Made by a program: the position numbers and the translations under genes. The notes under the pieces were generated by a model. It was not told the DNA's origin. It searched no databases and saw nothing but the letters and a program-made list of their open reading frames with translations. This document shows, piece after piece, positions 27,005-36,077 of a stretch of 64,000 nucleotides of DNA (its first letter is position 1; each line of letters starts with the position of its first letter). The stretch comes from Ectothiorhodospiraceae bacterium 2226 (lineage in GTDB: Bacteria; Pseudomonadota; Gammaproteobacteria; GCA-013348725), in NCBI GenBank assembly GCA_013348725.1, contig CP054689.1, forward strand, positions 2,414,501-2,478,500, written 5' to 3'.

Positions 27005-27655
27005 ATGTGGAATCTCAGCAGCAAGATCGATATGCCCCGCCCGGAGGAGGCGCTGCCGGGGCGCGACGAGCCGATGCCGGTGCCGGCGCGGCACGCGGTG
27101 AACGGACATCCGCTGGTGCCGCCGTTTTCGGCGGACCTGCAACTTGCGCTGTTCGGGATGGGGTGTTTCTGGGGCGCGGAGCGGTGCTACTGGCAGTTGC
27201 CGGGCGTGTATTCCACCGCGGTGGGGTACGCCGCCGGCTACACCCCGAATCCGACCTACCGCGAGGTGTGCAGCGGGCGCACGGGTCACAATGAGGTGGT
27301 GCGTGTGGTGTTCGACCCGCGCGGGGTGAGCTACAGCGAGCTGCTCAAGGTGTTCTGGGAGTCGCACGATCCTACGCAGGGGATGCGCCAGGGGAATGAC
27401 GTCGGTACCCAATACCGATCGGGTATCTACACTTACGACGCCGCTCAGCGCGAGGCCGCGCTGGCCTCCCGCGCGGCCTATCAGGCGGCCTTGGAGGCGG
27501 CAGGGCGCGGCGAGATCACGACCGAGATCCTCGAGGCGCCGACCTTCTACTACGCCGAGGAGTACCACCAGCAGTACCTGTACAAGAATCCCGGCGGCTA
27601 CTGCGGGCTCGGCGGTTGCGGCGTCGCCTATCCCGCCACCCAGGCCGTGGGCTGA
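27005..27655 (+). CDS. msrA: Peptide methionine sulfoxide reductase MsrA
   Basis: 216 residues, the long (E. coli-type) form. The catalytic cysteine is in [10 protein letters not shown], and resolving cysteines lie in the C-terminal [12 protein letters not shown]. Conserved segments [22 protein letters not shown] and [21 protein letters not shown] are present. It repairs oxidised methionine (S-epimer) using thioredoxin. The ATG at 27005 follows GGAGCCGACCCG; an in-frame ATG at 26984 is less supported. Confidence 0.97.
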   Translation: MWNLSSKIDMPRPEEALPGRDEPMPVPARHAVNGHPLVPPFSADLQLALFGMGCFWGAERCYWQLPGVYSTAVGYAAGYTPNPTYREVCSGRTGHNEVVRVVFDPRGVSYSELLKVFWESHDPTQGMRQGNDVGTQYRSGIYTYDAAQREAALASRAAYQAALEAAGRGEITTEILEAPTFYYAEEYHQQYLYKNPGGYCGLGGCGVAYPATQAVG

Positions 27656-27665
27656 GCATCGCGGG

Positions 27666-28235
27666 GTGGAGGCCCAGACGCACAAGAGCGCCCTGGTCTT
27701 GATCCCGCCCCGCCCGCTGTGGGCGCCCCTGCAGGCGATTCGGCGCGCCTACGACCCGCAGTACCAGCGCTGGATGCCGCACATCACGCTGTTGTATCCC
27801 TTTCGCGCGCGCGAGGCGTGGCCGGCGCTGCTGCCGGCGCTGCGGGCGTCCGCCGCCGCCTTGGCGCCGTTCGAGGTGCGGTTGAGCGAGACGCGCGTGT
27901 TCCGCCAGGGCCCGAACCGCCATGTGATCGCTCTGACGCCGCAACCGGCCGCCGCCGTGGAGCGCCTGCACCAGGCGCTGTGGCGGGTGGTGCCCGATTG
28001 CGACGCGGTACGCCGCCATGCGGGCGGCTACACGCCCCATCTGACGCTGGCGCGGGTCAACCGGCGTCGGACGCTCGAGACGTTGCTGGCGCAACTGCGC
28101 GACGAGTGGCAGGAGCTACGCTTCAGGGTCGACTGCGTGAGCCTCATCTGGCGCGGCGATCCCCCCGAGGACCGCTTCCGGTTGGGGGAAACGCTGCTCC
28201 TGGGCGGCGCGGCTTCGTCAGGCAGGCTCCGCTGA
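27666..28235 (+). CDS. 2H phosphoesterase (2'-5' RNA ligase-like)
   Basis: About 189 residues from a GTG at 27666. Two HxT motifs, PHITLLYPF near residue 40 and PHLTLARVN near 125, define the 2H phosphoesterase superfamily (ThpR/2'-5' RNA ligase group), which cleaves or joins 2'-5' linkages or hydrolyses cyclic phosphates. It starts 10 bases after msrA and is probably cotranscribed. The start codon is uncertain because no strong ribosome-binding site precedes it; the upstream limit is set by the msrA stop. Confidence 0.8.
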   Translation: MEAQTHKSALVLIPPRPLWAPLQAIRRAYDPQYQRWMPHITLLYPFRAREAWPALLPALRASAAALAPFEVRLSETRVFRQGPNRHVIALTPQPAAAVERLHQALWRVVPDCDAVRRHAGGYTPHLTLARVNRRRTLETLLAQLRDEWQELRFRVDCVSLIWRGDPPEDRFRLGETLLLGGAASSGRLR

Positions 28236-28296
28236 GGGCTGGGCGGCACCGCTTAAGCCTAGGCGGCGCACTGGGCGGCACCGGCGCGGAACCCGG

Positions 28297-28701
28297 CTAC
28301 AGCGCCTGGTCGATCACGATCTCCAGCCCTGCGGTGCCCGGCGCGACCACCTGGCTGCGGCCCTCGAGGTCGCCGGGCTGCGCCCCCGCCATGCCGCTCT
28401 TGGAGACGCGCGCCACGATCAGCACGCGCTCGGCCTGCGACAGGCGCATCTCGGTCATGGCATGGGAGTCGTCCAGCACGAAACTGGCCGGCAGGTCCCG
28501 CACCTGCAGACGCTGTACCGCAAGCGGCATGGGCGGCCCTTCCGGCATGCGCGCGAACAGGAAGACCGTGTCGTCCGGGTCGGCGCGCTCGGCAAGGTCG
28601 GGGGCGAGGGACACGGTGCCGCTGATGCCGCCATCGACCGGGTCACCGCCGCAGCCGACCAGGAGTAATGCGAACAGCAGCAGTGGGATGAGCTTGGGCA
28701 T
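28297..28701 (-). CDS. Lipoprotein with CycH/CcmI C-terminal-like domain
   Basis: 134 residues. The start MPKLIPLLLFALLLVGCGG is a lipoprotein signal with lipobox LVGC. The rest, from DPDDTVFLFARMPEGPPMP through LPASFVLDDSHAM to QPGDLEGRSQVV, looks like the Ig-like C-terminal domain of the cytochrome c maturation factor CcmI/CycH. Here it is free of the TPR and membrane parts. An accessory role in apocytochrome handling is possible but unproven; the window does hold a c-type cytochrome (fccA) 29 kb away. The start at 28701 follows GGAGATTACTGT. Confidence 0.72.
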   Translation of the reverse strand: MPKLIPLLLFALLLVGCGGDPVDGGISGTVSLAPDLAERADPDDTVFLFARMPEGPPMPLAVQRLQVRDLPASFVLDDSHAMTEMRLSQAERVLIVARVSKSGMAGAQPGDLEGRSQVVAPGTAGLEIVIDQAL

Positions 28702-28771
28702 ACAGTAATCTCCATAAGACAACGCCGAGGGCCGCCGATGGGCCCCGTGCGGGGCGGGCGGCGCGAGGCGT

Positions 28772-29114
28772 TAGTCTATCCCAGCCGCGCGGCGCCCGCC
28801 GAGGCGCGGGTGGCGTATCTTGCAGATCGTCGAAGAGGAAGCTGGCCGGATCCGCTTCGCGCAGGTCCAGATCCTCGGCGGTGGTGTGAAAGCTTGGCTG
28901 CGCCCAGGCGATGTGTGGCGCGGGCGTCGTTGAACAGTTCGTTGAACATGACCACGCCGGGGTGGCAGGTCAGTGCGCTGCGAATCAGGTTGGAGCCGCT
29001 GCGACCCATGCCGAGCAAGATGAAGCGGCCATAGCGGGTCTGGCGGGGGAGCAGGTGCTTTTCGCAGGCCGAGTGCTGCAATCGACGCCAGCGCGTCGTG
29101 ATCCCGCGTCGCAT
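28772..29114 (-). pseudogene. Sulfotransferase fragment, frameshifted and truncated
   Basis: From 29114 the frame gives YGRFILLGMGRSGSNLIRSA then CHPGVVMFNELFND, the PAPS-binding start of a sulfotransferase. After FND the frame becomes nonsense, but a +1 frame continues as PHIAWAQPSFHTTAEDLDL and ASFLFDDLQDTP, after which similarity fades. The catalytic C-terminal two thirds are absent. It appears to be the remnant of a larger gene cut away by deletion. The N-terminal extension (MRRGITTRWRRL) is of doubtful coding value. Confidence 0.6.
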
Positions 29115-29230
29115 ATGCCTTCCCTTGCGCCTGCCACGCGTGTCTGCCGATCGTTGTCATCGGCTATCCGTTGGGGAGTGGCGCCTCGCCGGTGGCGTCC
29201 CTGCCGCCCACGAGTGCCACGCGTGTGCCG

Positions 29231-29695
29231 CTAGTCGGCGCGCAGCCGGGCGGAAAGGCGCTGCGCTTCGGCAACCTTGCCCGCGCCCAGGCGCGCCCCG
29301 GTGGCGTCGCGGAACTCGCGGGCCTTCTGGTCCCCCTGGCGGGCGGCGAGGTCGAACCAAGCCCAGGCATGTACCTCGTCTTGTGTCACGCCGGTGCCTG
29401 AGCCGTACATGAAGCCCATGGTGAACTGGGCCTCGGGATGGCCTTGTGCGGCCGCGCGCTGGTACCACTGGGCGGCCTTGTTGAAGCTGGGCGCCACGCC
29501 CTGCCCCCATTCGTGCATGGCGCCGACGCGTAGCTGCGCCTCGGGATGGCCGGCTTCGGCCATGGGTTCGAGGAGTCGGTATGCGGTTTCGTAATCCCCG
29601 GCGGCATAGGCCGCGGCGCCGCGATCGTAGTCGGCGCTGACCGCGCCGGTGGCCAGCAGCAACAGCAGGCCACTACAGGCAGGAAGGTATCGCAT
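29231..29695 (-). CDS. Exported Sel1-repeat protein
   Basis: 154 residues. Signal peptide at 1-21 (MRYLPACSGLLLLLATGAVS). About two and a half Sel1/TPR-like repeats follow: AEAGHPEAQLRVGAMHEWGQG, AAAQGHPEAQFTMGFMYGSGTG and AWAWFDLAARQGDQKA. Sel1 proteins act as adaptors between envelope complexes. The ribosome-binding site is GGAGGCGATGTA. No neighbour points to a specific partner. Confidence 0.88.
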   Translation of the reverse strand: MRYLPACSGLLLLLATGAVSADYDRGAAAYAAGDYETAYRLLEPMAEAGHPEAQLRVGAMHEWGQGVAPSFNKAAQWYQRAAAQGHPEAQFTMGFMYGSGTGVTQDEVHAWAWFDLAARQGDQKAREFRDATGARLGAGKVAEAQRLSARLRAD

Positions 29696-29924
29696 TACAT
29701 CGCCTCCGGATTAGGGTTTGTGCCTTTGGCTGTACAGCGACCGTTCGGTTCTGAATAGCACGCGGTTTTGGAGCTTGTCAAAGCGCCGTCCGCGCGCGTG
29801 TCGCGGGCGCGCACGCTAAGGTTCGGATCATGCGAGGAATTCGCGCGCACAGGCGCGGGCCGTTATTCTCTGGAGCATGCCGGGTTCGCCGGGCGCGGAA
29901 TCCGAGGACGGCGACGGGGAGGCG

Positions 29925-30923
29925 ATGGACGGAGCGATGGTGTGGAAGTGGCTGCTGTGGGCGGTGGTGTGGCTGGGTCTGGCTGCCCTGCTGGCGGCGG
30001 GAGCCGTCACCTTGCTGCTGGTGCAGCCGGTGTGGCAGGCGCAGCCCGAGCGGGTCGCACTGCGCGTGGACCCCGAGCGGCTGGAGCGCCACGTGCGGAT
30101 GTTGGCCGAGGAGTTCGTGCCGCGCAATTACGCGCATCCTGAGAACCTCGACCGCGTGGCGGCCTATATCGGCGAGCAATTCGCCGCGGCGGGCGCGGCG
30201 GTGAGCGAACAGGTCTATACCGCCGATGGGCGCACCTACCGCAACGTGATCGCGCGCTTCGGCCCCGCCACCGAGGAGCGACTGGTGGTCGGGGCGCATT
30301 ACGACACCGACGGGGAGCAGCCCGGGGCGGACGACAACGCCAGCGGGGTCGCGGGGCTGCTGGAGCTGGCTCGGCTGCTGCAGGGCGAGGCCTTGCCGCT
30401 GCGCGTGGAACTCGTCGGCTACACCCTGGAGGAGATGCCCTATGCCGGCACACCCTACATGGGCAGCGCCGTGCATGCGCGCGCCTTGCGCGAGGCGGGC
30501 GTGCCGGTGCGGCTGATGATCTCGCTGGAGATGCTCGGCTACTTCCGCGACGAGCCCGGCTCGCAGCGCTATCCGTCGCCGCTGCTGCGGCTGTTCTACC
30601 CCGATCGCGGCGACTTCATCGCGGTGGTGGGGCGTTTCCTGCGTGACTGGCAGGTGCGGCCGGTCAAACGGGCGATGCGGGGCGCGACGCCGCTGCCGGT
30701 TTATTCCATCAACGCGCCGGCCGACCTGCCCGGCATTGCCTGGTCCGACCACGGCAGCTTCTGGGCCGAGGGCTACGACGCCCTGATGATCACCGACACG
30801 GCGTTCTACCGCAATCCGCACTACCACACCGTTCACGACCTGCCTCACACGTTGGACTACCGCCGCATGGCTTACGCGGTACAGGCGACCCATGCCGCGC
30901 TGCTGGCGATCGCGCACCGCTGA
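29925..30923 (+). CDS. Membrane-anchored M28-family peptidase
   Basis: 332 residues from the ATG at 29925. One N-terminal helix (KWLLWAVVWLGLAALLAAGA) anchors a periplasmic catalytic domain. Zinc-binding residues are visible: His and Asp in VGAHYDTDGEQPGADDNASG, the catalytic Glu pair in GYTLEEMPYAG and a later His in NPHYHTVHDLPHTLDY. The family are zinc aminopeptidases. Two other in-frame ATGs (29877, 29937) are possible; none has an ideal ribosome-binding site, so the exact N-terminus is uncertain. Confidence 0.83.
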   Translation: MDGAMVWKWLLWAVVWLGLAALLAAGAVTLLLVQPVWQAQPERVALRVDPERLERHVRMLAEEFVPRNYAHPENLDRVAAYIGEQFAAAGAAVSEQVYTADGRTYRNVIARFGPATEERLVVGAHYDTDGEQPGADDNASGVAGLLELARLLQGEALPLRVELVGYTLEEMPYAGTPYMGSAVHARALREAGVPVRLMISLEMLGYFRDEPGSQRYPSPLLRLFYPDRGDFIAVVGRFLRDWQVRPVKRAMRGATPLPVYSINAPADLPGIAWSDHGSFWAEGYDALMITDTAFYRNPHYHTVHDLPHTLDYRRMAYAVQATHAALLAIAHR

Positions 30924-30941
30924 GGGCAGTGCCCGCGCCGG

Positions 30942-32876
30942 TCAGCGCGCGCTGTCGATGGGCAGGTTGAGCGAGGGCAGCGGGCAGTCGAGCAGGGCGC
31001 ACACCGCGCGCAGCAGTTCCGCTTCGTCCAGCGTGAGCTGGCCGTCGTGGATGGTGGTCGCGAACAGCCCCTCCACCAGCTTGGGTTGCTCCTCCGGCAC
31101 CAGGCCCTCCAACTGCGCGAGTGCGGCGTCCAGCGCGTCGACCCACGCCGTGTCGGTGGGCGCGGGGCGCTCGGCCAGGGGCGGGGCGCTGCTCAGCACG
31201 CGCGCCAGCCCGGCGCGATACGCGCCGAGCGCGGCGTGTGCATCCCGATGGCCCACGTGGGCCAGGGTGGCGAACACGGTGGCGAGGGCGTCGCGGGCCT
31301 GTGCGAGCTTGACCGGCCGGGCGCGCCGGTCGGGGCGCTCGCTGCTGCGGGCGAGCTTGTGCAGCAGACGGGAGAGGGCGAACTCCGACACCGACACCCG
31401 GCCGTCGAGGTGCACCAGCGCGTCGGCGATGTCGGCAATCGCGTTCAACTGGGCCGGCGTGCGCAGCTTCAGCGCCGGCACACTGAGTTCGAACAGGGGT
31501 AGTCGGTAGGCGGGACCGAGCCCGGCAAGCGCCTCATAGAGCCCCGTCGCCGCCCGCTCGGCGGCAGACCCCGCGCGCTCCCCGACCAGCGCCAGTTGCT
31601 TCTCCCGCACCGCCGGCTCGGCGCTGAGCACCAGCGCCAGGGCCAGCGCGGGCGCGCGGCCCTGTTCGCGTGCCGCCTCCGCGAGCGCCGGCGGCAGCCC
31701 CACGCGCAGCGCTTCGGCGTGCGCATAATGGGCGGGTTGTGGATTGCCCACCAGCGCCGCCATGGCCTCGGGCTGCACCGCGACGTTCGGCGCGAAGGCG
31801 GGCGCGAGCCCCGCCGCGGCGCGGCGTTCGGCGGTCGCGCTGGCCTCGGCATAGGACGGGCGGCGCATCTGCTCGGGGCGGAAGCTCGGGTCGATAGCGC
31901 GGATGCGTTGCTCGATGGGAGGGTGGGTGGCGAACAACGAGCGCAGACGCCCGCTGGCGAACAGCATGTGGCTGACCTCCTCGGCGTCTGAGGCCTGCAG
32001 CGCCGAGCCGCTGTGGCCCCAGCCGATCTTCTTGAGCGCGCCCGCCAAGCCCTGCGGGTGGCGCGTGAACTGCACGGCCGAGGCGTCGGCCAGCAGCTCG
32101 CGCTGGCGCGACACGGCGGCCTTGATGAGCCGCGCGCCGAGCACGCCGATGGCGCCCACCACCACCAGCGCCAGTCCCACCAGCAGCAGGGCCGCTTCGG
32201 CCCCCTGCTGGTCGCGCCCGCGGCGGCCCACCATGGCGCGCCGGCTGCCCGCGTGCAGCAGCACGCGCCCCACCACGGTCAGCGACAGGATGCCGAACAG
32301 CACGGCCATCACACGGATGTTGAGGCGCATATCGCCGTTCAGGATGTGGCTGAACTCGTGCGCGATGACGCCCTGTATCTCCTCGCGCGTGAACTGCTCC
32401 AGCGCGCCGCGGGTCACTGCCACGGCCGCATCGCCCGTGCCCCAACCGGCGGCGAAGGCGTTGAGGCCCGGCTCGTGCTCCAGTACGTACACCTCGGGGA
32501 CCGGCACCCCGGAGGCGATGGCCACTTCCTCGACGATGTTGCGCAGTTGGCGGTGCTGGGGGTCGCTGGTGTCGGGCAGGATCGGGGTGCCGCCCATGGC
32601 GCGGGCCACCGCCCCGCCGCCCCCGCGCAGCTGGGCGGCGCGAAACAGGCTGGCGAGCAGGATGAGCCCCGCGGTGATGACGGCGCTCCACAGCAGCGTG
32701 GGCTGGTTGAGGCGCAGCCATTGCTGCCAGGAGGCCCCCGGCGGGGCGGGCTGACCCATGGTCAAGAGCGCGATGAGCGCCACCGCGGCGACGATGGCCA
32801 GCACGGTCAGCGTGAACAGCACGACCAGCTGGCGGGAGCGTTGGCGGGCGCGTGCTTGGTGGGCGAAGAAGTCCAT
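30942..32876 (-). CDS. M48-family (HtpX-like) membrane metalloprotease, long form
   Basis: 644 residues, about twice HtpX. Two N-terminal membrane helices (18-40, 61-79) and two further ones near 190-260 surround the protease domain. The zinc site is HEFSH (173-177), with the downstream Glu in RELLADASA. Residues from about 330 onward form a helical extension with a TerB-like look near the C-terminus (VSVSEFALSRLLHKL, GQLTLDEAELLRAVC). It follows lemA by 16 bases. LemA-M48 pairs are recurrent; a membrane protein quality-control role is inferred. Confidence 0.88.
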   Translation of the reverse strand: MDFFAHQARARQRSRQLVVLFTLTVLAIVAAVALIALLTMGQPAPPGASWQQWLRLNQPTLLWSAVITAGLILLASLFRAAQLRGGGGAVARAMGGTPILPDTSDPQHRQLRNIVEEVAIASGVPVPEVYVLEHEPGLNAFAAGWGTGDAAVAVTRGALEQFTREEIQGVIAHEFSHILNGDMRLNIRVMAVLFGILSLTVVGRVLLHAGSRRAMVGRRGRDQQGAEAALLLVGLALVVVGAIGVLGARLIKAAVSRQRELLADASAVQFTRHPQGLAGALKKIGWGHSGSALQASDAEEVSHMLFASGRLRSLFATHPPIEQRIRAIDPSFRPEQMRRPSYAEASATAERRAAAGLAPAFAPNVAVQPEAMAALVGNPQPAHYAHAEALRVGLPPALAEAAREQGRAPALALALVLSAEPAVREKQLALVGERAGSAAERAATGLYEALAGLGPAYRLPLFELSVPALKLRTPAQLNAIADIADALVHLDGRVSVSEFALSRLLHKLARSSERPDRRARPVKLAQARDALATVFATLAHVGHRDAHAALGAYRAGLARVLSSAPPLAERPAPTDTAWVDALDAALAQLEGLVPEEQPKLVEGLFATTIHDGQLTLDEAELLRAVCALLDCPLPSLNLPIDSAR

Positions 32877-32892
32877 GCCGGCGGAACGTGCC

Positions 32893-33477
32893 TCAGGTGA
32901 AGCTGACGCGCGGCACCTCGCGCTTGGCGCGGTCCTCCATCTCCAGCAGCGGGGCGTGGCCGAAGCCGAACGGGCCGGCCAGCATCACCGCCGGGAAGCT
33001 CTCGCGCGCGGTGTTGTAGGTCATCACCGCGTCGTTGTACGCCTGGCGCGCGAAGGCGACCCGGTTTTCGGTGGTGGTCAGCTCCTCGCTGAGCTGCATC
33101 ATGTTCTGGTTGGCCTTGAGGTCGGGGTAGGCCTCGGACAGCGCGAACAAACGCCCCAGCATGCCGCTCAGGGCGCTCTCGGCGCCGGCCAGTTGGGCCA
33201 TGGCCTGGGCGTTGCCGGGGTCGGCCGCGGCCGCTTTCAGCCCCGAGACGGCCTGATTGCGCGCCTGGATGACCGCCTCCAGGGTCTCGCGCTCGTGCTT
33301 CATGTAGCCCTTGGCGATCTCAACCAGGTTGGGGATCAGGTCGTGGCGGCGGGTGAGCTGCACGTCGATCTGCGCGAAGGCGTTCTTGAACCGGTTGCGC
33401 AGCGCGACCAGGCGGTTGTAGATGACGATGGTGCCGCCCACGATCAGCACCGCCAAGCCCAACAGTATCCACTCCAT
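32893..33477 (-). CDS. lemA: LemA family protein
   Basis: 194 residues: an N-terminal membrane helix (about 2-20) and a long helical bundle with the hallmark LRNRFKNAFAQIDVQLTRR, HDLIPNLVEIAKGYM and AYPDLKANQNMMQLSEEL. LemA proteins form a single-anchor helical module at the membrane, often alongside an M48 protease as here. The ribosome-binding site is GAGGAAACGGCG. It heads the lemA-M48 unit. Confidence 0.95.
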   Translation of the reverse strand: MEWILLGLAVLIVGGTIVIYNRLVALRNRFKNAFAQIDVQLTRRHDLIPNLVEIAKGYMKHERETLEAVIQARNQAVSGLKAAAADPGNAQAMAQLAGAESALSGMLGRLFALSEAYPDLKANQNMMQLSEELTTTENRVAFARQAYNDAVMTYNTARESFPAVMLAGPFGFGHAPLLEMEDRAKREVPRVSFT

Positions 33478-33527
33478 CGCCGTTTCCTCTTGTTGTCGTT
33501 CTGGCGCGCCGCCGTACCGGGGCTAGC

Positions 33528-34352
33528 CTAGCCTCGCCGACCCATGCGGTCGAGCTTTTCGTTCAAGGCCTTGAGCTCGTGCAGGATCTGTACGCGCTCG
33601 TCGTGCGCGATCGCCTCGGCGCCGGCGCGTTTGGCCTCTTCCTCCTCCATGTGCAGCGACTGCATGGTGCTGACGATGATGGCGATGAACAGGTTCAGCA
33701 TGGTGAAGGTGGACACCAGGATGAACGGCACGAAGTACAGCCAGGCGTAGGGATATGCCTCGATCACCGGGCGCGCGATGCCCATGGACCAACTCTCCAG
33801 GGTCATGATCTGGAACAGGGTGTACAGCGAGCCCCCCAGGGTGCCGAACCAGTCGGGGAAGCTCTGGCCGAACAGGTTGGTGCCCAGCACCGCGAAGATG
33901 TAGAACACCAGCGCGAGCAGCAGCGCCACCCAGCCGATGGAGGGGATGGCGTGCAGCAGTGACTCGATGATGCCGCGCAGGCGCGGGATGGTGGTGATCA
34001 GACGCAGCACACGCAAGATGCGCAGCGCGCGCAGTACTGAGAAGGCGCCGGTCGCCGGCATCAGCGCGATCACGACGATGATGAAGTCGAACCAGTTCCA
34101 GCCGCTGCGGAAGAAGTTCAGGCCGCGGCCGATGATCTTCAGCGCGATCTCGAGCGCGAACAGGGTAACGATCATCTGCTCGAGGCTGACCAGCAGTCCG
34201 CCGGCATAGTGCTGCACGGTGACGGAGGTCTCCAGCCCCAGCGTGATGGCGTTGATCACGATGAGCGCGATGATGAAGCGCTGCGGGCCGGTGCTCTCGA
34301 TCCAGTCGCCGATGCGCGCGCGGCGCTCGGTCAGTGTCAGGGTTCCGTTCAT
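33528..34352 (-). CDS. Bacterial voltage-gated sodium channel (BacNav, NaChBac-like)
   Basis: 274 residues with the six-helix plan of a one-domain tetrameric channel. The S4 voltage sensor is SVLRALRILRVLRLITT (106-121), with arginines at every third position. The pore selectivity filter is TLESWSMG (184-191), close to TLESWAS of NaChBac, so sodium selectivity is expected. S6 is about 207-232, followed by an acidic linker (MEEEEA) and a short coiled coil (VQILHELKALNEKL), as in known BacNav channels. The ATG at 34352 fits the family's length; an upstream ATG adds a low-complexity tail. Found mainly in marine, halophilic or alkaliphilic bacteria. Confidence 0.92.
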   Translation of the reverse strand: MNGTLTLTERRARIGDWIESTGPQRFIIALIVINAITLGLETSVTVQHYAGGLLVSLEQMIVTLFALEIALKIIGRGLNFFRSGWNWFDFIIVVIALMPATGAFSVLRALRILRVLRLITTIPRLRGIIESLLHAIPSIGWVALLLALVFYIFAVLGTNLFGQSFPDWFGTLGGSLYTLFQIMTLESWSMGIARPVIEAYPYAWLYFVPFILVSTFTMLNLFIAIIVSTMQSLHMEEEEAKRAGAEAIAHDERVQILHELKALNEKLDRMGRRG

Positions 34353-34507
34353 AAAGGGTGGTCGAACCTGGGTGATGAAATGCGGCGGGTATTGTAATGA
34401 GCTTGGCGCGCCGCGCCTACCGCGCCGGGGGAAGGGCGGGGGCGGCACAGGCCGTGCGCAGGCATTACACTAGGGTCTGAGTTCCGCCCACTTAGCCCGA
34501 GAATCTC

Positions 34508-35410
34508 ATGAACGAGCCCAATTGCGAGGCGCTGAACCGTGCCCACGCCCTCGAGGGTCTGCGCTTCGAGCAGACGCGCGGCCCGCTGGTGGAGGCCGTG
34601 GTGGAGACGCCCGTCGCGCGCGCCCGGGTGGCTCTGCAAGGCGCCCAGGTGTTGCACTATGTGCCCGCCGGCGCGCGCCCGGTCATCTGGAGTTCGCGGG
34701 TGGCTGCCTATACGCAGGGTAAGGGCGTGCGGGGCGGGGTGCCGGTGTGTTGGCCCTGGTTCGGTCCGCATCCCGAGGGGCTCGGCCAGCACGGCTTCGT
34801 GCGCACCCGGGTGTGGCACTTCGCCGGGGCCGAGCGGGTGGGGGACGCGGTGGTGCTGCGCTTTGGCATCGAAGACGACGCCGACACGCGCCGAGTGTGG
34901 GATCATGCCTTCCGGCTCACATTGGAGGTGCGCGTCGGCCCCGCATTGGACCTTGAGCTGGTCACCGAGAATCGCGGCGCACAGGCGGTCACGGTTACCC
35001 AGGCGCTGCACAGCTACCTGGCGGTCGGCGACCTGCATGCGGCCACGGTTCAGGGGCTGGACGGCGTGAGCTATATCGACAAGCTGGCCGACGGCGAGCG
35101 GCGCCGCACCGCGGGCGTGCTCGTCTTCGACGGCCCGATGGACCGCATCTACCTCGGCAGCCGGGACGAGCTGGTGCTCGACGACCCGGCGTGGGGACGG
35201 TGCGTGCGGATCGCACGCCGCGGCAGCGGCTCGACGGTGGTGTGGACGCCGTGGGAGAGCGGCGCCGCGGCGTTCGCCGACATGGACCCGGCCGAGTACC
35301 GCGACATGGTGTGCATCGAGGCCACCAACGCCGCCGACGATGCGGTGACGGTCCCGCCCGGCGGCGAGGTAAGGCTCGGCACCACGCTGACGGTGGCGGC
35401 GCGCCCCTGA
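34508..35410 (+). CDS. yeaD: D-hexose-6-phosphate mutarotase (YeaD-like)
   Basis: 300 residues of the galactose-mutarotase superfamily, aldose-6-phosphate epimerase branch. The catalytic His is in QALHSYLAVGD and the Glu in VCIEATNAADD; GGVPVCWPWFGPHP is a family hallmark. It speeds interconversion of glucose-6-phosphate anomers. Intracellular, no signal peptide. The DUF2058 gene follows 32 bases later and may be cotranscribed. Confidence 0.92.
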   Translation: MNEPNCEALNRAHALEGLRFEQTRGPLVEAVVETPVARARVALQGAQVLHYVPAGARPVIWSSRVAAYTQGKGVRGGVPVCWPWFGPHPEGLGQHGFVRTRVWHFAGAERVGDAVVLRFGIEDDADTRRVWDHAFRLTLEVRVGPALDLELVTENRGAQAVTVTQALHSYLAVGDLHAATVQGLDGVSYIDKLADGERRRTAGVLVFDGPMDRIYLGSRDELVLDDPAWGRCVRIARRGSGSTVVWTPWESGAAAFADMDPAEYRDMVCIEATNAADDAVTVPPGGEVRLGTTLTVAARP

Positions 35411-35442
35411 GGCGGCGCGCGATTTATTCAGGAGAACATGGC

Positions 35443-35979
35443 ATGTCCAACGCATTGCGCGACCAGTTGTTGAAGGCCGGTCTGGTCGACGAAAAACGCC
35501 TCAAGCAGGCCCGCGCGCCCAAGAAGCGCAAGCACCGCGGCGCGCCGCCGGCGCCCGATCCGCAGGCCGAGGCGGCGCGCCAGGCGCGCGCCCAGGAGGC
35601 CGAGCGTTCCCGCGAGCTCAACCGCAAGCAGCAGCAGGCGGCCGAGCGCAAGGCGCGCGCGGCACAGATCCGCCAGATCGTGGAGGCCAACCGCCTACCG
35701 CGAGACAACGCGGAGATTGCCTACGGCTTTCAGCACGACACCAAGGTGCGGCGGGTGTACGTGACGCCGGAGCAGCAACGCCAGCTGGTGGCGGGGCAGT
35801 TGGCGGTGGTGTCGCTCGCCGGCGGTTACGAACTGGTGCCGCGCGAGGCGGCCGATAAGATTCGCGAGCGGGATCCCGCTCGGGTCGTGGCGTGGAACGA
35901 TCCCGACGCGCCGCCTTCGGCGCCGGCCGAGGACGATCCGTATGCCGGCTATCAGGTGCCGGACGATCTGATGTGGTGA
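35443..35979 (+). CDS. DUF2058 family protein (YaiL-like)
   Basis: 178 residues. The N-terminus, ALRDQLLKAGLVDEKRLKQA, is the DUF2058 start. It is followed by a highly charged Arg/Lys/Ala/Gln-rich coiled coil (about 30-85) and a compact C-terminal part with IAYGFQHDTKVRRVYVTPE. E. coli YaiL is annotated as nucleoprotein- or polynucleotide-associated on slight evidence, and the basic middle fits nucleic-acid or ribosome binding. The start follows AGGAGAACATGGC. Confidence 0.87.
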   Translation: MSNALRDQLLKAGLVDEKRLKQARAPKKRKHRGAPPAPDPQAEAARQARAQEAERSRELNRKQQQAAERKARAAQIRQIVEANRLPRDNAEIAYGFQHDTKVRRVYVTPEQQRQLVAGQLAVVSLAGGYELVPREAADKIRERDPARVVAWNDPDAPPSAPAEDDPYAGYQVPDDLMW

Positions 35980-36077
35980 GGGGCCCCTGGTGGGCGCGCC
36001 CGGGGGCCGGCCCGTCGATGGACCAGCACCCGGGTTACGGGGTTCGCGCGGGCGTTGTGCCCCGCCTAGGAGGTTGA

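Noticed and set aside
28239-28283. 13-bp direct repeat CTGGGCGGCACCG, two copies
   Set aside because: Short, only two copies, GC-rich, between two unrelated convergent genes; no sign of an attachment site or mobile element.
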